Part shown: positions 36,194-46,300 of the stretch, one piece after another
Layout: each line of letters starts with the position of its first letter
Position numbering within the stretch: position 1 is the stretch's first letter
NCBI GenBank assembly: GCA_958296025.1
Contig: OY282430.1
Location: 1,054,001-1,118,000 of the forward strand
DNA: 64,000 bases
Source: an uncultured Pseudomonadales bacterium
GTDB lineage: Bacteria > Pseudomonadota > Gammaproteobacteria > Pseudomonadales > Azotimanducaceae
Direction of reading: 5' to 3'
The notes under the pieces: model-generated
Seen by the model: the letters and a program-made list of their open reading frames with translations, nothing else
The model's database searches: none
Told to the model about the DNA's origin: nothing
Program-made: the position numbers and the translations under genes

Positions 36194-37812
36194 GTGCCGA
36201 ATTCCTTGGTGCCCTCGATTTTGTTGTTGCAGCAGGCGGACAGGGACAGGGCGACGACGGCGCGGGTGTCCCTCGGGTCGATCATGCCGTCGTCGGAGAC
36301 GCGGGAGGTGGCGTACAGGCCCTTGGAGCGCTCCTCCGCCCAGTGCTCGGCCACGGCGGCCCGTTTGGCGTCCGCCTCTTCGTCGAATTCGATGCCGCGG
36401 CGCTTGGCCGCCGCCCGCCCGACGATGCTCATCACCCCGGCCATCTGCTTCGGCCCCATCACCGCGATCTTGGCGAACGGCCAAAGATAGGTGAAGCGCG
36501 GCCCGAAGCCGCGCCCGCTCATGCCGTAGTTGCCGGCGCCGTAGGAGGAGCCGGCGATGATGGAGATGTGCGGCACCGTGGAGTTGGACACGGCGTTGAT
36601 CATCTTGGAGCCGTCCTTGGTGATGCCGCCCTGCTCGAAGTCCGTGCCGACGATGTAGCCGGTGATGTTGTGCAGGAACAGCAGGGGCACGTCGATTTGG
36701 TTGCACAGTTGAATGAACTGGGCGGCCTTTTGGGAGGACTCCGAGAACAGGGCGCCGTTGTTGCCCAGCACCCCCAGAGGATAGCCATGCACCTTGGCCC
36801 AGCCGCACACCAGAGTGGGGCCGTACAGGGGCTTGAACTCCTCGAAGTAGGAGGCATCGACGATGCGGGCGATGACCTCGCGCATGTCGAAGGGGATGCG
36901 CAGATCCTTGGCGACAACGCCGAGCAACTCCTCCGGGTCATGCTTCGGTGGCTTGAATTCCGGGTTTGGTTCCGGCCCCCACTTGCGCCAGTTGAGATGG
37001 GCGACCACCTCCCGGCACATGCGAATGCCGTCCAGTTCGTCCCGGGCCAGATAGTCGCCCAAGCCGGAGATGCGGGTGTGCATGTCTCCGCCGCCAAGGC
37101 TTTCCTCGTCGGCGTCCTCGCCGGTGGCCATCTTCACCAAGGGCGGGCCGCCGAGAAACACCCGGGACTGCTTGCGGACGAAGATGTTGTAGTCGCTCAT
37201 GCCCGGTTGGTAGGCGCCTCCGGCGGTGGAGGCGCCGAACACCAAGGAGATGGTGGGAATGCGCAGCTTGGAAAGCTCGGTGATCTCGTAGAACAGGCGC
37301 CCGGATTCGGCGAAGTGGTCGAGTTCCCGGCGGGTGGCGGCCTCTGGGTCCTCCCCGGCCTCGCCGCGCAGGTCCGCCCCAGCGGACTCCACGAACTGCA
37401 CATAGGGCATCCGATTCTGCCGGGCGATCTGCAGGCCGCGCATGAGCTTCTTCATGTTGAAGGGGTTGAAGGCCCCGGCGCGCACGGAAGGGTCATGGCC
37501 GAGGATGACGCACTCCACGCCCTCGATGACGCCGATGCCGACGACGAAGCCGGAACCGACGGTGTAGTCCGAGCGCCAAGCGGCCAAGGGGCTGATCTCC
37601 AAAAAAGGCGAGTCCCGGTCCAGCACCGCGGAAATCCGCTCCCGAATGGGCATCTTGCCCCGCGCCGCCAGCCGCGCCCTAGCCTCCGGGCCGCCGCCTT
37701 GGGCGGCCTCGTCGAGTAGCGCCTGGATTTCCTCCAACGCCTCCAGCATGTCGCGCCTGTTGCGCTGAAAGGCTTCGTCCTTGGTGTCGAGCTTGGTTTC
37801 AAGCACCGGCAT
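36181..37812 (-). CDS. Acyl-CoA carboxylase carboxyltransferase (beta) subunit
   Basis: A 543-residue carboxyltransferase of the MccB/LiuB/AtuC type. Crotonase-like carboxyltransferase motifs include GARLAARGK near the N-terminus, VEGVECVILGHDPSVRAG, ESAGADLRGE, VFGASTAGGAYQPGMSD and later GSSYGAGNYGMSGRGFGPRF. It transfers CO2 from carboxybiotin to the acyl-CoA. It is translated just before the biotin carboxylase-BCCP gene (overlap), forming a two-subunit complex. Length is standard. Confidence 0.92.
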   Translation of the reverse strand: MPVLETKLDTKDEAFQRNRRDMLEALEEIQALLDEAAQGGGPEARARLAARGKMPIRERISAVLDRDSPFLEISPLAAWRSDYTVGSGFVVGIGVIEGVECVILGHDPSVRAGAFNPFNMKKLMRGLQIARQNRMPYVQFVESAGADLRGEAGEDPEAATRRELDHFAESGRLFYEITELSKLRIPTISLVFGASTAGGAYQPGMSDYNIFVRKQSRVFLGGPPLVKMATGEDADEESLGGGDMHTRISGLGDYLARDELDGIRMCREVVAHLNWRKWGPEPNPEFKPPKHDPEELLGVVAKDLRIPFDMREVIARIVDASYFEEFKPLYGPTLVCGWAKVHGYPLGVLGNNGALFSESSQKAAQFIQLCNQIDVPLLFLHNITGYIVGTDFEQGGITKDGSKMINAVSNSTVPHISIIAGSSYGAGNYGMSGRGFGPRFTYLWPFAKIAVMGPKQMAGVMSIVGRAAAKRRGIEFDEEADAKRAAVAEHWAEERSKGLYATSRVSDDGMIDPRDTRAVVALSLSACCNNKIEGTKEFGTWRM

Positions 37813-37835
37813 GGATGCTCCCTTCCCCCCGAAAA

Positions 37836-38312
37836 CTAGTCTTGTTGGGTGCTTAACTTACCAGACGGGGAGGCACTTTGCGTTGCACGGCCCCACTCGG
37901 AAAGCGGCAGGATAAAGCTGGCCTTGCCGGCTTGCTGGAAGTAGCGTTCATCTGCCGTCACGAAAACGCCTCGCTCCAGAATGGCGTGCGCATGGTAGGC
38001 GGCGTCATAAAACGTTACGCCATAGCGCCGCGTCAAGTCGTGAACCTGGCTACGCCATTTGCGCGAAGGAAGGGCGCGGGGCAGGTCGAAGCGCACCAGA
38101 ACGTCCAGCAACAGGCCGGCCTGCTCCGGAAGCCTCCGCGCCAGTGTGTTGCCGACTTCATACAGCCACAGGTCAGGCACCAAGGCATGGATGCCACCGG
38201 ACGCAATGGCGTCGCGCAGCGCCAACGCCCGGTCCGTATCCGCTTCGTCCGCCGACGGCAGAACCCACTTCAGAATCACCGAAGCATCGGGGATGACCAA
38301 GGGTCCCGCCAT
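37836..38312 (-). CDS. vapC: VapC-type PIN-domain ribonuclease toxin
   Basis: A 158-residue PIN-domain protein. Acidic active-site residues are visible: PDASVILKW (first Asp), YEVGNTL (Glu), FYDAAYHA (Asp) and TADERYF (Asp). The ATG at 38312 overlaps the TGA of the antitoxin gene by one base (TGATG). VapC toxins cleave tRNA or rRNA. The last about 30 residues are polar and may be variable. The carboxylase operon lies 24 bases downstream, so VapC sits at its promoter region. Confidence 0.88.
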   Translation of the reverse strand: MAGPLVIPDASVILKWVLPSADEADTDRALALRDAIASGGIHALVPDLWLYEVGNTLARRLPEQAGLLLDVLVRFDLPRALPSRKWRSQVHDLTRRYGVTFYDAAYHAHAILERGVFVTADERYFQQAGKASFILPLSEWGRATQSASPSGKLSTQQD

Positions 38313-38548
38313 CAGTGCCCGTGGTCCCGATCTTCCCTGATCCAGCGAACGATTTCTTCGGTGGTAATGGGGGTTGGTGTTGCATCCTTGCGCAGACGGT
38401 CCATTTCCGCCGCCGCATCGAACCGTCGCCGCTTACGCGCCCACTCCCGCAGCGCCAAGTCGATGGTGCGGCTGCGCTCCCCCTGGGGCACACGCTGCAA
38501 CAGGCCCCAAATGTCATCTTGGACCACGATGTTGATGCGGTGGGTCAT
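38312..38548 (-). CDS. vapB: VapB-type antitoxin
   Basis: A 78-residue antitoxin. The N-terminus MTHRINIVVQDDIWGLLQR is a ribbon-helix-helix DNA-binding segment, followed by IDLALREWARKRRRF and a charged C-terminal tail that would wrap the toxin. It precedes vapC by overlap. The intergenic region upstream is AT-rich and is expected to hold the autoregulated promoter, but no clear operator was seen. Confidence 0.82.
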   Translation of the reverse strand: MTHRINIVVQDDIWGLLQRVPQGERSRTIDLALREWARKRRRFDAAAEMDRLRKDATPTPITTEEIVRWIREDRDHGH

Positions 38549-38747
38549 GTCAGCGCCTTTTTTCCGATGTGTATTGGCCTACACACCATAGGCAAAGCCC
38601 AACGAGGATTCAAGCGGTTTGCAGTGCCGTAGCGCACTAGAGGCGGCGATTCGCGGACGGGAGCCCGCCGCGGGTAGCAGCGCATCATTCGCAAATGGCT
38701 AGCGCTTATGGCTTCATTGCCCACTTTCGGCAGCGTTGCGAGGCAGG

Positions 38748-39365
38748 ATGAAGCTCTACCACTGTGCGGACGCCCGCTCCCTGCGGGTTCTGTGGACCCT
38801 TGAGGAGATGGGCCTTGACTATGAGTTGGTGAACATGCCGTTTCCGCCTAGGACGGCCTATCCGGGTTATTTGGACATCAACCCCCTCGGCACGGTGCCC
38901 ACCTTGGTGGATGGGGAGCTGACCATGACCGAGTCCACCGGCATCTGCCACTACCTAGTGGAGCGCTACGGCCCCACGGACTTGGGCGTGGAGCGCGGCA
39001 GCCCGGCCTACGGGGACTACCTGAACTGGCTGTACCGCAGCGACGCCACCCTGACCTTCCCGCAGACCATCGTGCTGCGCTACACCCGGCTTGAGCCGGA
39101 ACAGCGCCGCTTGCCGCAAGCGGCCGAGGACTACGCCATCTGGTACCACTCGCGCCTGCGCTGCGTGGAACTGGCGATGGCGGACCGGGCGTTTTTGGTG
39201 GAGGACCGCTTCACCATCGCCGACATCGCCGTGGGCTACGCCCTTTTCCTAGGTGCCAACTTGGGCCTGGACGAGAGGTACAAGCCCAACACCAAGGACT
39301 ACTTGCAGCGGCTAAGGGCTCGGGCAGGGTTCAAGCAGGCCCGCCTGAAGCAGGAAGGCGCTTAG
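38748..39365 (+). CDS. Glutathione S-transferase family protein
   Basis: A 205-residue protein from ATG 38748 (MKLYHCADARSLRVLWTLEE), a typical GST N-terminal thioredoxin domain with Ser/Cys near the start. TMTESTGICHYLVERY is the conserved cis-loop and ESxxI motif region of the GST N-domain. The C-terminal helical domain includes DRFTIADIAVGYALFLGA (N-capping box). It uses glutathione for conjugation, isomerisation or reduction; the substrate is unknown. It converges with the Fic gene and their 3' ends overlap by four bases. Confidence 0.9.
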   Translation: MKLYHCADARSLRVLWTLEEMGLDYELVNMPFPPRTAYPGYLDINPLGTVPTLVDGELTMTESTGICHYLVERYGPTDLGVERGSPAYGDYLNWLYRSDATLTFPQTIVLRYTRLEPEQRRLPQAAEDYAIWYHSRLRCVELAMADRAFLVEDRFTIADIAVGYALFLGANLGLDERYKPNTKDYLQRLRARAGFKQARLKQEGA

Positions 39366-40795
39366 CGCGGCTCGACTGCTTCCACTTCCGCATTCTCAAA
39401 GTCCTTCCAAATGTGCCGCCAAGCATCGAACTCGGCCGGGTTTATTCGATGGCGGGCATGGTTGCCTTCGTGCAGGCCGGTGATTTCCCGTTCCACGGCC
39501 TCCCTGAACGGGTTCTGGTCGGCGGGGGCCATCCTTTCCTGCGCTTTGGCGGCGATGTGGAGAAAAGCCGTCCGTCTGTCCATGCGTTGGCGCACGATCT
39601 CGCCGATGGTTTCGCGCAGAGCGTCCCGGTGCCGCAGTTGAAACGGATCGGGTTCGCCGATGGACTGACGAATGGCGGCGTAGCGGGCTGCGGAGCGTTC
39701 ATAGGCCCAAATGAACGCATCCTTCAGCAGATCGACCCGGTTCAATTCGTACACGCCGAGCATCGCCTCCGTGTAGATGGACCTTGGAACGTCAATGAAC
39801 GATAGGGGACACAGGTTGCCGATGATGAACGGAATGTTCGCACCGAGGCGCGACACGCGCTTGTTGACGTCGTCGAATGGTTGAAGATACGGCAATTGCG
39901 TCATGAAGAAGAAGGATTGCTCGAAGGGATCATGGATGGCGGCTGTAGCGGTCAGTATTTGATCGAAGCACTCCTCAATGACTTGGGGCGTTTCCAGCGG
40001 ATGGAATGCGGATTGCTCTATGCCTACCGCCATGTGCCGCAATCGCCCCGCAGCGGTGGGGTTGGCAAGCAGGTTGCCGGCGAGAATCGCATGCAGATTG
40101 AGGATGGTGTAGCGGCTGAAGCCAGTCTCAGCCGCCGTTTGAACGAGAAATTCGATCGCGTCCTTGTGGTTTAGGATCATTTGGGTTTCGCGGTGCGTCC
40201 GGCCCTCGGCTTCCTGGCCGAACTCGATCAACCGCTTGGTGTCGAGCAGGGAATAGGTGTTGCCTTCGAGACGGCTGGAATTCCAGGAAAGGTCGACGAG
40301 AAGCCGGTTGAGAATGCGGCGGACATAGGTTGCAGCCGGCTGTGCCGTCACGCCCGGCTGGCCCACTTCCCGCAGATGCGCCCGTTCCCGACGCGAAAGA
40401 CGGAAACTGACGTTGGGCCTGTAGGCATCCAGGAATTCCCGGTTGTAGCCCACCGGCTTGCGCACCTGCAGCGGGCGGCGCAGATGGTCCCGAATCTCCG
40501 CGCTTTCCTTGGACAGGGGCATGGAGGTCCCGTCCGAGCCATAGACTGGCGCTGTGGCGCCGGCTGGTGACTCGCCCACCGCCTCTGCCAGTAGCCGATA
40601 TTTGGTCCCGCGTCCTTTGCCCACTTTGGCGAGACGGCCGGCCTCCACAAGGTGCTTGAGTCGATACTGGAGGGTGCGCAAGGGCAGCGACATTGAGGCT
40701 TCACGGGCGATCTGCCTTGCGGAAACGCCATTGGGGTGACTGCGGATAGCGGCCTCAATGGCCCGGATTTCATGATTGGGAATGCTTTTCGCCAT
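39362..40795 (-). CDS. HTH-Fic family protein with altered catalytic motif (His to Gln)
   Basis: About 477 residues from ATG 40795. The N-terminus (about 1-75) is a winged helix: SARQIAREASMSLPLRTLQY and VEAGRLAKVGKGRGTKYRL. A central Fic domain has inhibitory motif SSRLEGN near residue 180. The catalytic loop near residue 300 reads LQPFDDVNKRVSRLGAN, where active enzymes have HPFxDGN; the His is Gln and the Gly is Val, while NKR is kept. It is therefore probably not a standard AMPylator. AAGTTGCG repeats sit just upstream, possibly its own operator. A downstream C-terminal region (from about 380) is basic and charged and of unknown function. Confidence 0.82.
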   Translation of the reverse strand: MAKSIPNHEIRAIEAAIRSHPNGVSARQIAREASMSLPLRTLQYRLKHLVEAGRLAKVGKGRGTKYRLLAEAVGESPAGATAPVYGSDGTSMPLSKESAEIRDHLRRPLQVRKPVGYNREFLDAYRPNVSFRLSRRERAHLREVGQPGVTAQPAATYVRRILNRLLVDLSWNSSRLEGNTYSLLDTKRLIEFGQEAEGRTHRETQMILNHKDAIEFLVQTAAETGFSRYTILNLHAILAGNLLANPTAAGRLRHMAVGIEQSAFHPLETPQVIEECFDQILTATAAIHDPFEQSFFFMTQLPYLQPFDDVNKRVSRLGANIPFIIGNLCPLSFIDVPRSIYTEAMLGVYELNRVDLLKDAFIWAYERSAARYAAIRQSIGEPDPFQLRHRDALRETIGEIVRQRMDRRTAFLHIAAKAQERMAPADQNPFREAVEREITGLHEGNHARHRINPAEFDAWRHIWKDFENAEVEAVEPR

Positions 40796-40800
40796 GCTAA

Positions 40801-40852
40801 AAGTTGCGCACAACTGATTTACACGCAACTTAGGCACAAAAATGCGCAACTT
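40801..40852. promoter_or_regulatory. Candidate operator repeats upstream of HTH-Fic gene
   Basis: AAGTTGCGC (40801-40809) in plus orientation and two inverted copies, CGCAACTT (40824-40831) and GCGCAACTT (40844-40852), are spaced roughly 20 bases apart directly upstream of the ATG at 40795. That spacing matches successive helical turns, as for an autoregulatory winged-helix protein. Confidence 0.4.
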
Positions 40853-40889
40853 TCAAGTTTTCGCGCAAGTATTGTTGCGGGATTCCCTG

Positions 40890-41492
40890 TCATTGTTGAA
40901 CTAAAGTGCCTGGTTTTTCTCCCGCCAGCCGTGCGCGGGATGGGACCCCGCTCGGGTGCAGACGCCCGGACGCCCACAGCCCACCGACGAACGCGCCGTG
41001 CAGCACCAAGGCCCGCTCCGCCCCCTCGACCAACTCCCCGCCCACCGCCAAATCTCCGAAAAGACCCAGCCGCTCCGCCGTCAGCAGCACCAGCGGCTTG
41101 GGGGAGGCCGCCGCCCAGCGGGTCAGCGCCCCGCCGGGACCGGATTTCGCCAGAACATCCGGCTAGGCGTCGTCAAGAAACCCATCGCCGGCCGCAAACG
41201 CCCGGGACGCCAATTCGTCCAGCGGGGCGCGAAGCGCCTGCTCCACGTTCTCGCGCATCGCCTGCCCGACCTCGAAGTTTGCGTAAACGCAGAGGACCTC
41301 CCCGGCCTCGTTCAGCAGGTCGCGCAAGGCCAGCAGGGCGGAGGTCTTGCCGGTCTGGCGCGGGGCGTGCAGCACGAAGTAGCGCTCGGCCTGAATCAGG
41401 CCAAGCAGGTCGTCCACATCCACCCGCGTTAGCGGCGCTATCGCGTAGTGCTTGTTTGGGCGGACGGGGCCTTCGGTATTGAAGAAGCGCAT
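40890..41492 (-). pseudogene. Truncated copy of AAA-ATPase/nuclease gene fused to unrelated sequence
   Basis: From ATG 41492 (MRFFNTEGPVRP) the frame follows the AAA protein encoded at 53109-54731 closely, including Walker A APRQTGKTSALLALRDL. An in-frame TAG at 41163 breaks it. Beyond the stop the match continues to PKPLVLL at about 41081 (Walker B start), where homology ends and a different sequence, AERLGLFGDLAVGGELV to WASGRLHP, follows in the same frame. The C-terminal two-thirds and the PD-(D/E)XK domain are missing. A four-residue deletion relative to the complete copy is also visible. Confidence 0.75.
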
Positions 41493-41554
41493 GGCTCCAA
41501 GTATGACATGTCGCCCGTGAAATTTTTCCCCGAAGGCGGCCGTCACCATAAGGT
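41081..41554. repeat. Dispersed duplication, copy A (partner 54308-54794)
   Basis: About 470 bases nearly identical to 54308-54794, covering the 5' part of the AAA-nuclease gene and its leader (GTATGACATGTCGCC in both). Copy A carries a 12-base deletion (near 41132) and a stop codon. The two copies lie in the same orientation about 13.2 kb apart. Confidence 0.85.
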
Positions 41555-41730
41555 CCCTAATCCCCCCCTTAAGAAATCGTTGAAGTGCTTTGAAAGGCGC
41601 ACCGCGCAAGGGTTTTTCCGGCCAAGATTCAACTCTCAAACGCAATTTCGGGCTAATCTTTGCTTGGCTCCGTAGCATGCTTCAAACGGGGTGCGTCCGC
41701 CCACCCCTTGGCAGGCCAAGGCAGTTCCTT

Positions 41731-42718
41731 TTAGGCGTCCATGCTGGCGAGGAATTCGCTTCCCGTTTCGCAGCGCACGATCAACTCGCCAATTTCCTCA
41801 AGGCGGTCCGGGTCGGTGATGTGCTCCAGCCGCTCCGATGCGCGTTCAGCGACATCCGTGCCGAACCGTAACGCCGTCTGCCGGCGCAGCAGCGCCCGTT
41901 CGCGTTCAAGGCCTTCCCTAACCCCCTGCTCGCGGCCCTTCTGAAGCCACGGCTTGGGCCACTCCGCCACACGCTCCTCAAGGCTCATTTCCTCAAGCGT
42001 CATCCTCACATCCTCCAAGTCCAAGCTCGGCGGCGGCGAATCCGCCGCAACCGCCTCCGGCTGCAGGCGCCGCGCCAGCCGCCACAGCCAGTCCGCAAAC
42101 GCACGGCACAACTCCGTGTCCTTTGGCCCCCGCAGCCAGTCCTGCAGCAATTCGGCCACCCCGTGCAGGTCCTCCGGCGAACGGCTGCGCTCCATCCGCG
42201 ACACCGCGCCGACCAGACTGTGCAGGGGCAAATCATCCTCCCGCAGACGCTGCAGGTCAACCACCAAATAGCGCTGCGAGGGCTGGTGGGGGCGCCAAGG
42301 ACGGCCCTGCCGGGGCCACCAGGTCCCGCACGTCCGTGGCCGCCGACCAGCGCGGGGTTCCGTTGTACAGCACCACCGGCAGCACCGGCGGGCGCAGCCC
42401 GTCCGGGCCGAGGCCGCTGCGGGAAAGCTCCCGGTGCAGCAGCACTGTGTACTCCAGGATGCGCAGCGCCATGTCCCTTTCGCTGCGGGACTGAAACTCC
42501 AAGAGGATCAGAACATGCAGCCAATCCTCGTCCAAGGGCAGCCGCCAGACGGAGTCGCCGAGGCGCTTGCGCAGGTCGTCGCCGACGTACTCGGCGGGGG
42601 CCTTCTGCAAGGCGGAGAAATCCGCCCTTTGCGTCCAGTCGCCCTCGGCGAAGCCGCGCAGGAGGTCCTCCACCATGCGGGGGAAGGCGAAGATGCGCTT
42701 GTATATGGGGTCGTTCAC
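41731..42718 (-). pseudogene. Rpn-family (YhgA-like) recombination-promoting nuclease, frameshifted
   Basis: Starting at GTG 42718 (NDPIYKRIFAFPRMV), the N-terminal part has the Rpn/PDDEXK_2 pattern: VWRLPLDEDWLHVLILLEFQ (E-x-Q core) and LPVVLYNGTPRW. At about 42288-42292 a run of five G on the plus strand (five C in the gene) shifts the frame; with four C it would read APHQPSQRYLVVD, exactly what the family has here, and the frame would continue to the end at 41731. The C-terminal part (GVREGLERERALLRRQTALR) is the usual helical tail. Either a real pseudogene or a slippage/assembly event in a homopolymer. Confidence 0.72.
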
Positions 42719-43316
42719 GAGGCCAGAATAGCCCCATGTCAAGGGCGCGTATGTAAGCCAAGGATGCAATCGCCGTAAGCGATTGACGCTTTGGAACCGC
42801 CTAACGAAGCCCGCCGGATCGACTAACCCTTTCGCACGTCAGCGTTCGGTTCCCGGCGACGGCGATGACGCCGCCGCTGAAGTCGGCCTTGATCTCGATG
42901 CGGTCCGTCCCGGCCACGCCGCCGTCAATCTCGACTGTGACCAGCTCCGTCATCCCTATACTCTTAGTTGGTGTAAGTTGGTCTGGCGGCGCAATGTATC
43001 ATGGCCCAAGGCTGTTAGAAATGGTCTGAAACTAAAACGCCGTCAAGTCCAGCCCGTCGCGTTGCAGGTGCTATACTGCGCTCCCATGCGCATAAGATTT
43101 CCGGGGAAGGGCCATGCTGGCGAAGGTTCCTCCGTCCATCGCCATTTTGATTCATACCCCGGGCACCGCACTGGCACTTGCGTCGAAACGGTCTGAAGCC
43201 GCGACCAACCTCAGCCGCCTGAGGGGCTGGCCCGATTTTCGAGCCATGCGGCAGGGAGGGCGCCTCAGCGCCCGGCTTCGGTTCAGGGGGACAGCAAAGA
43301 ATCCATCCTCGGCGGC
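42719..43316. other. Long intergenic region without a clear gene
   Basis: About 600 bases between the Rpn pseudogene and the helicase. One small minus-strand ORF (42801-42953, 50 residues, MTELVTVEIDGGVAG...) reads like protein but has no good ribosome-binding site and no recognised family. TATACT at 43072-43077 resembles a -10 box but has no matching -35 at the right spacing. Confidence 0.5.
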
Positions 43317-46300
43317 ATGAGCGCATTCGATTGTCAGATGATCGACCATAGGGCTATGAGCGGGTCCGCAATCGTTGACAATGCGCAGCGGCGCATGGGC
43401 GACGTATTGGGGGAGCGAATTGACCCGGGGGCGGAACTTGCCTTCGTTTCCGCCTACTTCACAATCTACGCCTTTGCAGCCTTGCGGGGCTCGTTGGAGG
43501 CGGCGGGGAACCTGCGCTTTCTGTACGGTGACCCGCTGGGCGTCGGCGCCATGGACCCCTCCGGCAACGCAGCCAAAGCGTTCCGGCTGACGGAGGATGG
43601 CGGCATGGAGCTGCAAAGCACCTTGGCTCAAAAGCCGCTGGCCCGCGCCTGCGCGGCTTGGATTCGGAGGCAAGTCGAAATCCGCACCATCGCCCAAAGC
43701 AACTTTCTGCACGGCAAGCTGTACCGCATCGCCCATGCGGACGGCGGCAGCACGGCCATTGTCGGCAGCTCCAACTTCACCCGGCGCGGCTTGGGATTGG
43801 GCGCTGCGCCGAACATCGAGCTGAACGTTGAGGTCAGCGCTCCTGAAGAGCGGGAAGCGCTGGGCAGCTGGTTTGATGCGCTGTGGGCGGACGAAGCCCT
43901 TACCCGGGACGCGAAGCAGGAGGTTCTGGCGGCGCTTGAACGCCTAGGCCGGGCCTACGCCCCGGAGTTTGTTTACTACAAGACTCTGTTCCACGTCTTT
44001 GAGGACTGGCTGGCGGAGCGCGGCGAACGTGAAGGCTTGGTGCAGGGCGTTAAACTTTACAGCACTGAAATCTGGCAGGCCCTCTACGAATTCCAGAAAG
44101 ATGGCGCAACCAACGCGATCAATCGCCTGCTGCGGCACAACGGCTGCATCGTGGCGGACAGCGTGGGTCTCGGCAAGACCTGGACGGCGTTGGCCGTCAT
44201 CAAGTTCTTCGAGCGGCGCAACGAGCGGGTGCTGCTGCTCTGCCCCAAGCGTCTGGAGCAGAACTGGGTGCGCTACACCTCCCGTGCCGCCCACCGCAAC
44301 AATCCCTTCGACAAAGATCGCTTTGGCTACACCGTCCTCGCGCACACCGATCTCAGCCGCTACGAAGGCCGGGCAGGCGACATTGACTTAGCGCAGTTCA
44401 ATTGGGGCGCGTTCGACCTCATCGTGATTGATGAATCGCACAATTTCCGCAACGAGGGCCGGGACCGGACCGACGAAGCCGGCAACATTCTCCGGCGCAG
44501 CCGCTACAACCGGTTGTTGCAGGAGGCCGTCAAGGCCGGTGTGCGCACCAAGGTGCTCATGCTCTCGGCAAGCCCGGTCAACACCAGCCTGCATGACCTG
44601 CGCAACCAGGTCCACCTGATGACCGAGAAGCGCCCGGACGCCTTTGCGGAAGCCTTGGGCATCGGCGACCTGCCGGCCCTGTTCAACACCGCCCAACGCG
44701 AATTCCTTTCTTGGGAGAACAAGCGGCGCAGCAAGGGCGGGGCGGCTGCCAAGGACGGTTTGCTGGAACGGCTGGGCGCTGACTTTCTGGCGCTGTTGGA
44801 CGCCGTCACCATCGCCCGCTCCCGGAAGCACATTCGTCGCCACTACCCGCAGGTGGAAAAGCGGATTGGCGGCTTCCCCGAACGGGCGAATCCGGAGAAT
44901 CTGAGTCCGCCCACAGATCGCGAAGGCAAGCTGTCCTACGACGGCCTTCACGAGCGCATCGGCAAGATTGGCCTCGCCATTTACATGCCTTCGGAGTACC
45001 TCAAGGACAAAAGCCAGTTGCAGGAGGAAAAGGAGAAGTTCCGCTTCAACCAGCGCGACCGAGAGGGCTTCCTCATCGGCATGATGCGGGTGAACCTGTT
45101 GAAGCGCTTGGAAAGCTCGGCCTGCGCCTTCACGCTGACCCTAGGCCGCATTCTGGAGAAGATTGAGGCGCTGGAGCAGCGCATCGGCGCTTGGCGGAAA
45201 AGCAAGGAAAACGACGGCATTGACTCCCTGCCCGATGCGGACGAAGAGGACGAGGAGTTCGCCGTCGGCAAAAAGCGGCGCTATCTGCTTGACGAGCTTG
45301 ACGTTGACCGCTGGCAAGCCGACATCGACAAGGACCGGCGGGTGCTTGCGGAACTTCACGCCTTGGCGAAAGGGGTCGATGCCAAGCGGGACGCCAAGCT
45401 GGCAAAGCTCAAGCAGGCGCTGAGGCACAAGGTCGAGACAGCCCCCGAGAACAAGGACGGCCTTCCCAATCGCAAGGCGCTGGTGTTCACCACCTTCGCC
45501 GACACAGCCCGCTATCTGTACGGCCAGCTCGCGGATTGGGCGCAGAACGAACTCGGCGTCCACATCGCCTTGGTGACCGGGGGCGACGGCAACCAAACGA
45601 CCTTGGGAACGTCCAGATTCGACGAGATTCTCGGACGGTTCGCCCCGCAAGCGCAGCTATGGGAAAACGAGGACGAGGAAATCGACATCCTCATCGCCAC
45701 CGACTGTCTGTCCGAAGGCCAAAACCTGCAGGATTGCGACCTGGTGGTGAACTACGACATCCACTGGAACCCCGTGCGGCTGATGCAGCGCTTCGGGCGC
45801 ATCGACCGCCTTGGCAGCCGCAACCGGCAGGTGGGCATGGTCAACTTCTGGCCGACCGAGGACTTGAACCGCTATCTGGACCTCAAGAACCGCGTTGAAG
45901 CGCGTATGGCGCTGGTGGATGCGACGGCTACCGGCTTGGACAATCCGCTGGATGCGGACGACGATGCCGTCGAAAACATCAAGACGGCGACCCAGGCCGA
46001 ACTGCAATTCCGGGACGAACAGTTGCTCCGCCTGCGCCAAGAGACCTTGGATCTGGAGGAAGACGGCCTGTCCCTAAGCGATTTCACCTTGGACGACTTC
46101 ATCGCCGACCTGCTGAACTACATTCAGCAAAACCGCGCCGCCTTGGAAGCCGCGCCATTCGGCATCTGCGCGGTGGTTCCCGAACCCCATCAACAACAGC
46201 TTGGGCAGCCCATCCAACCGGGAGCGATTTTCTGCCTGAAGCAGAAGAACGCCCCCGCCGAACAAACGCCGAACCGTTTGCAGCCCTACTTCCTGGTCTA

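Noticed and set aside
34502-36490. Long plus-strand open frame antisense to the biotin carboxylase gene
   Set aside because: High-GC shadow of the minus-strand gene; sequence is low-complexity Gly/Ala/His-rich with no domain, and the opposite frame is a full, conserved carboxylase.
36194-36808. N-terminal extension of the biotin carboxylase open frame
   Set aside because: The extra about 205 residues are an out-of-frame reading of the carboxyltransferase; the true start is ATG 36193, where RILIANRGEIARRIL begins shortly after.
36343-37719. Long plus-strand open frame antisense to the carboxyltransferase gene
   Set aside because: Same reason: shadow of a conserved gene, no motifs.
43049-43077. 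Promoter of the PLD-SNF2 gene at TATACT (43072)
   Set aside because: No -35 box at 16-18 bases; the only TTG-type hexamer is too close.
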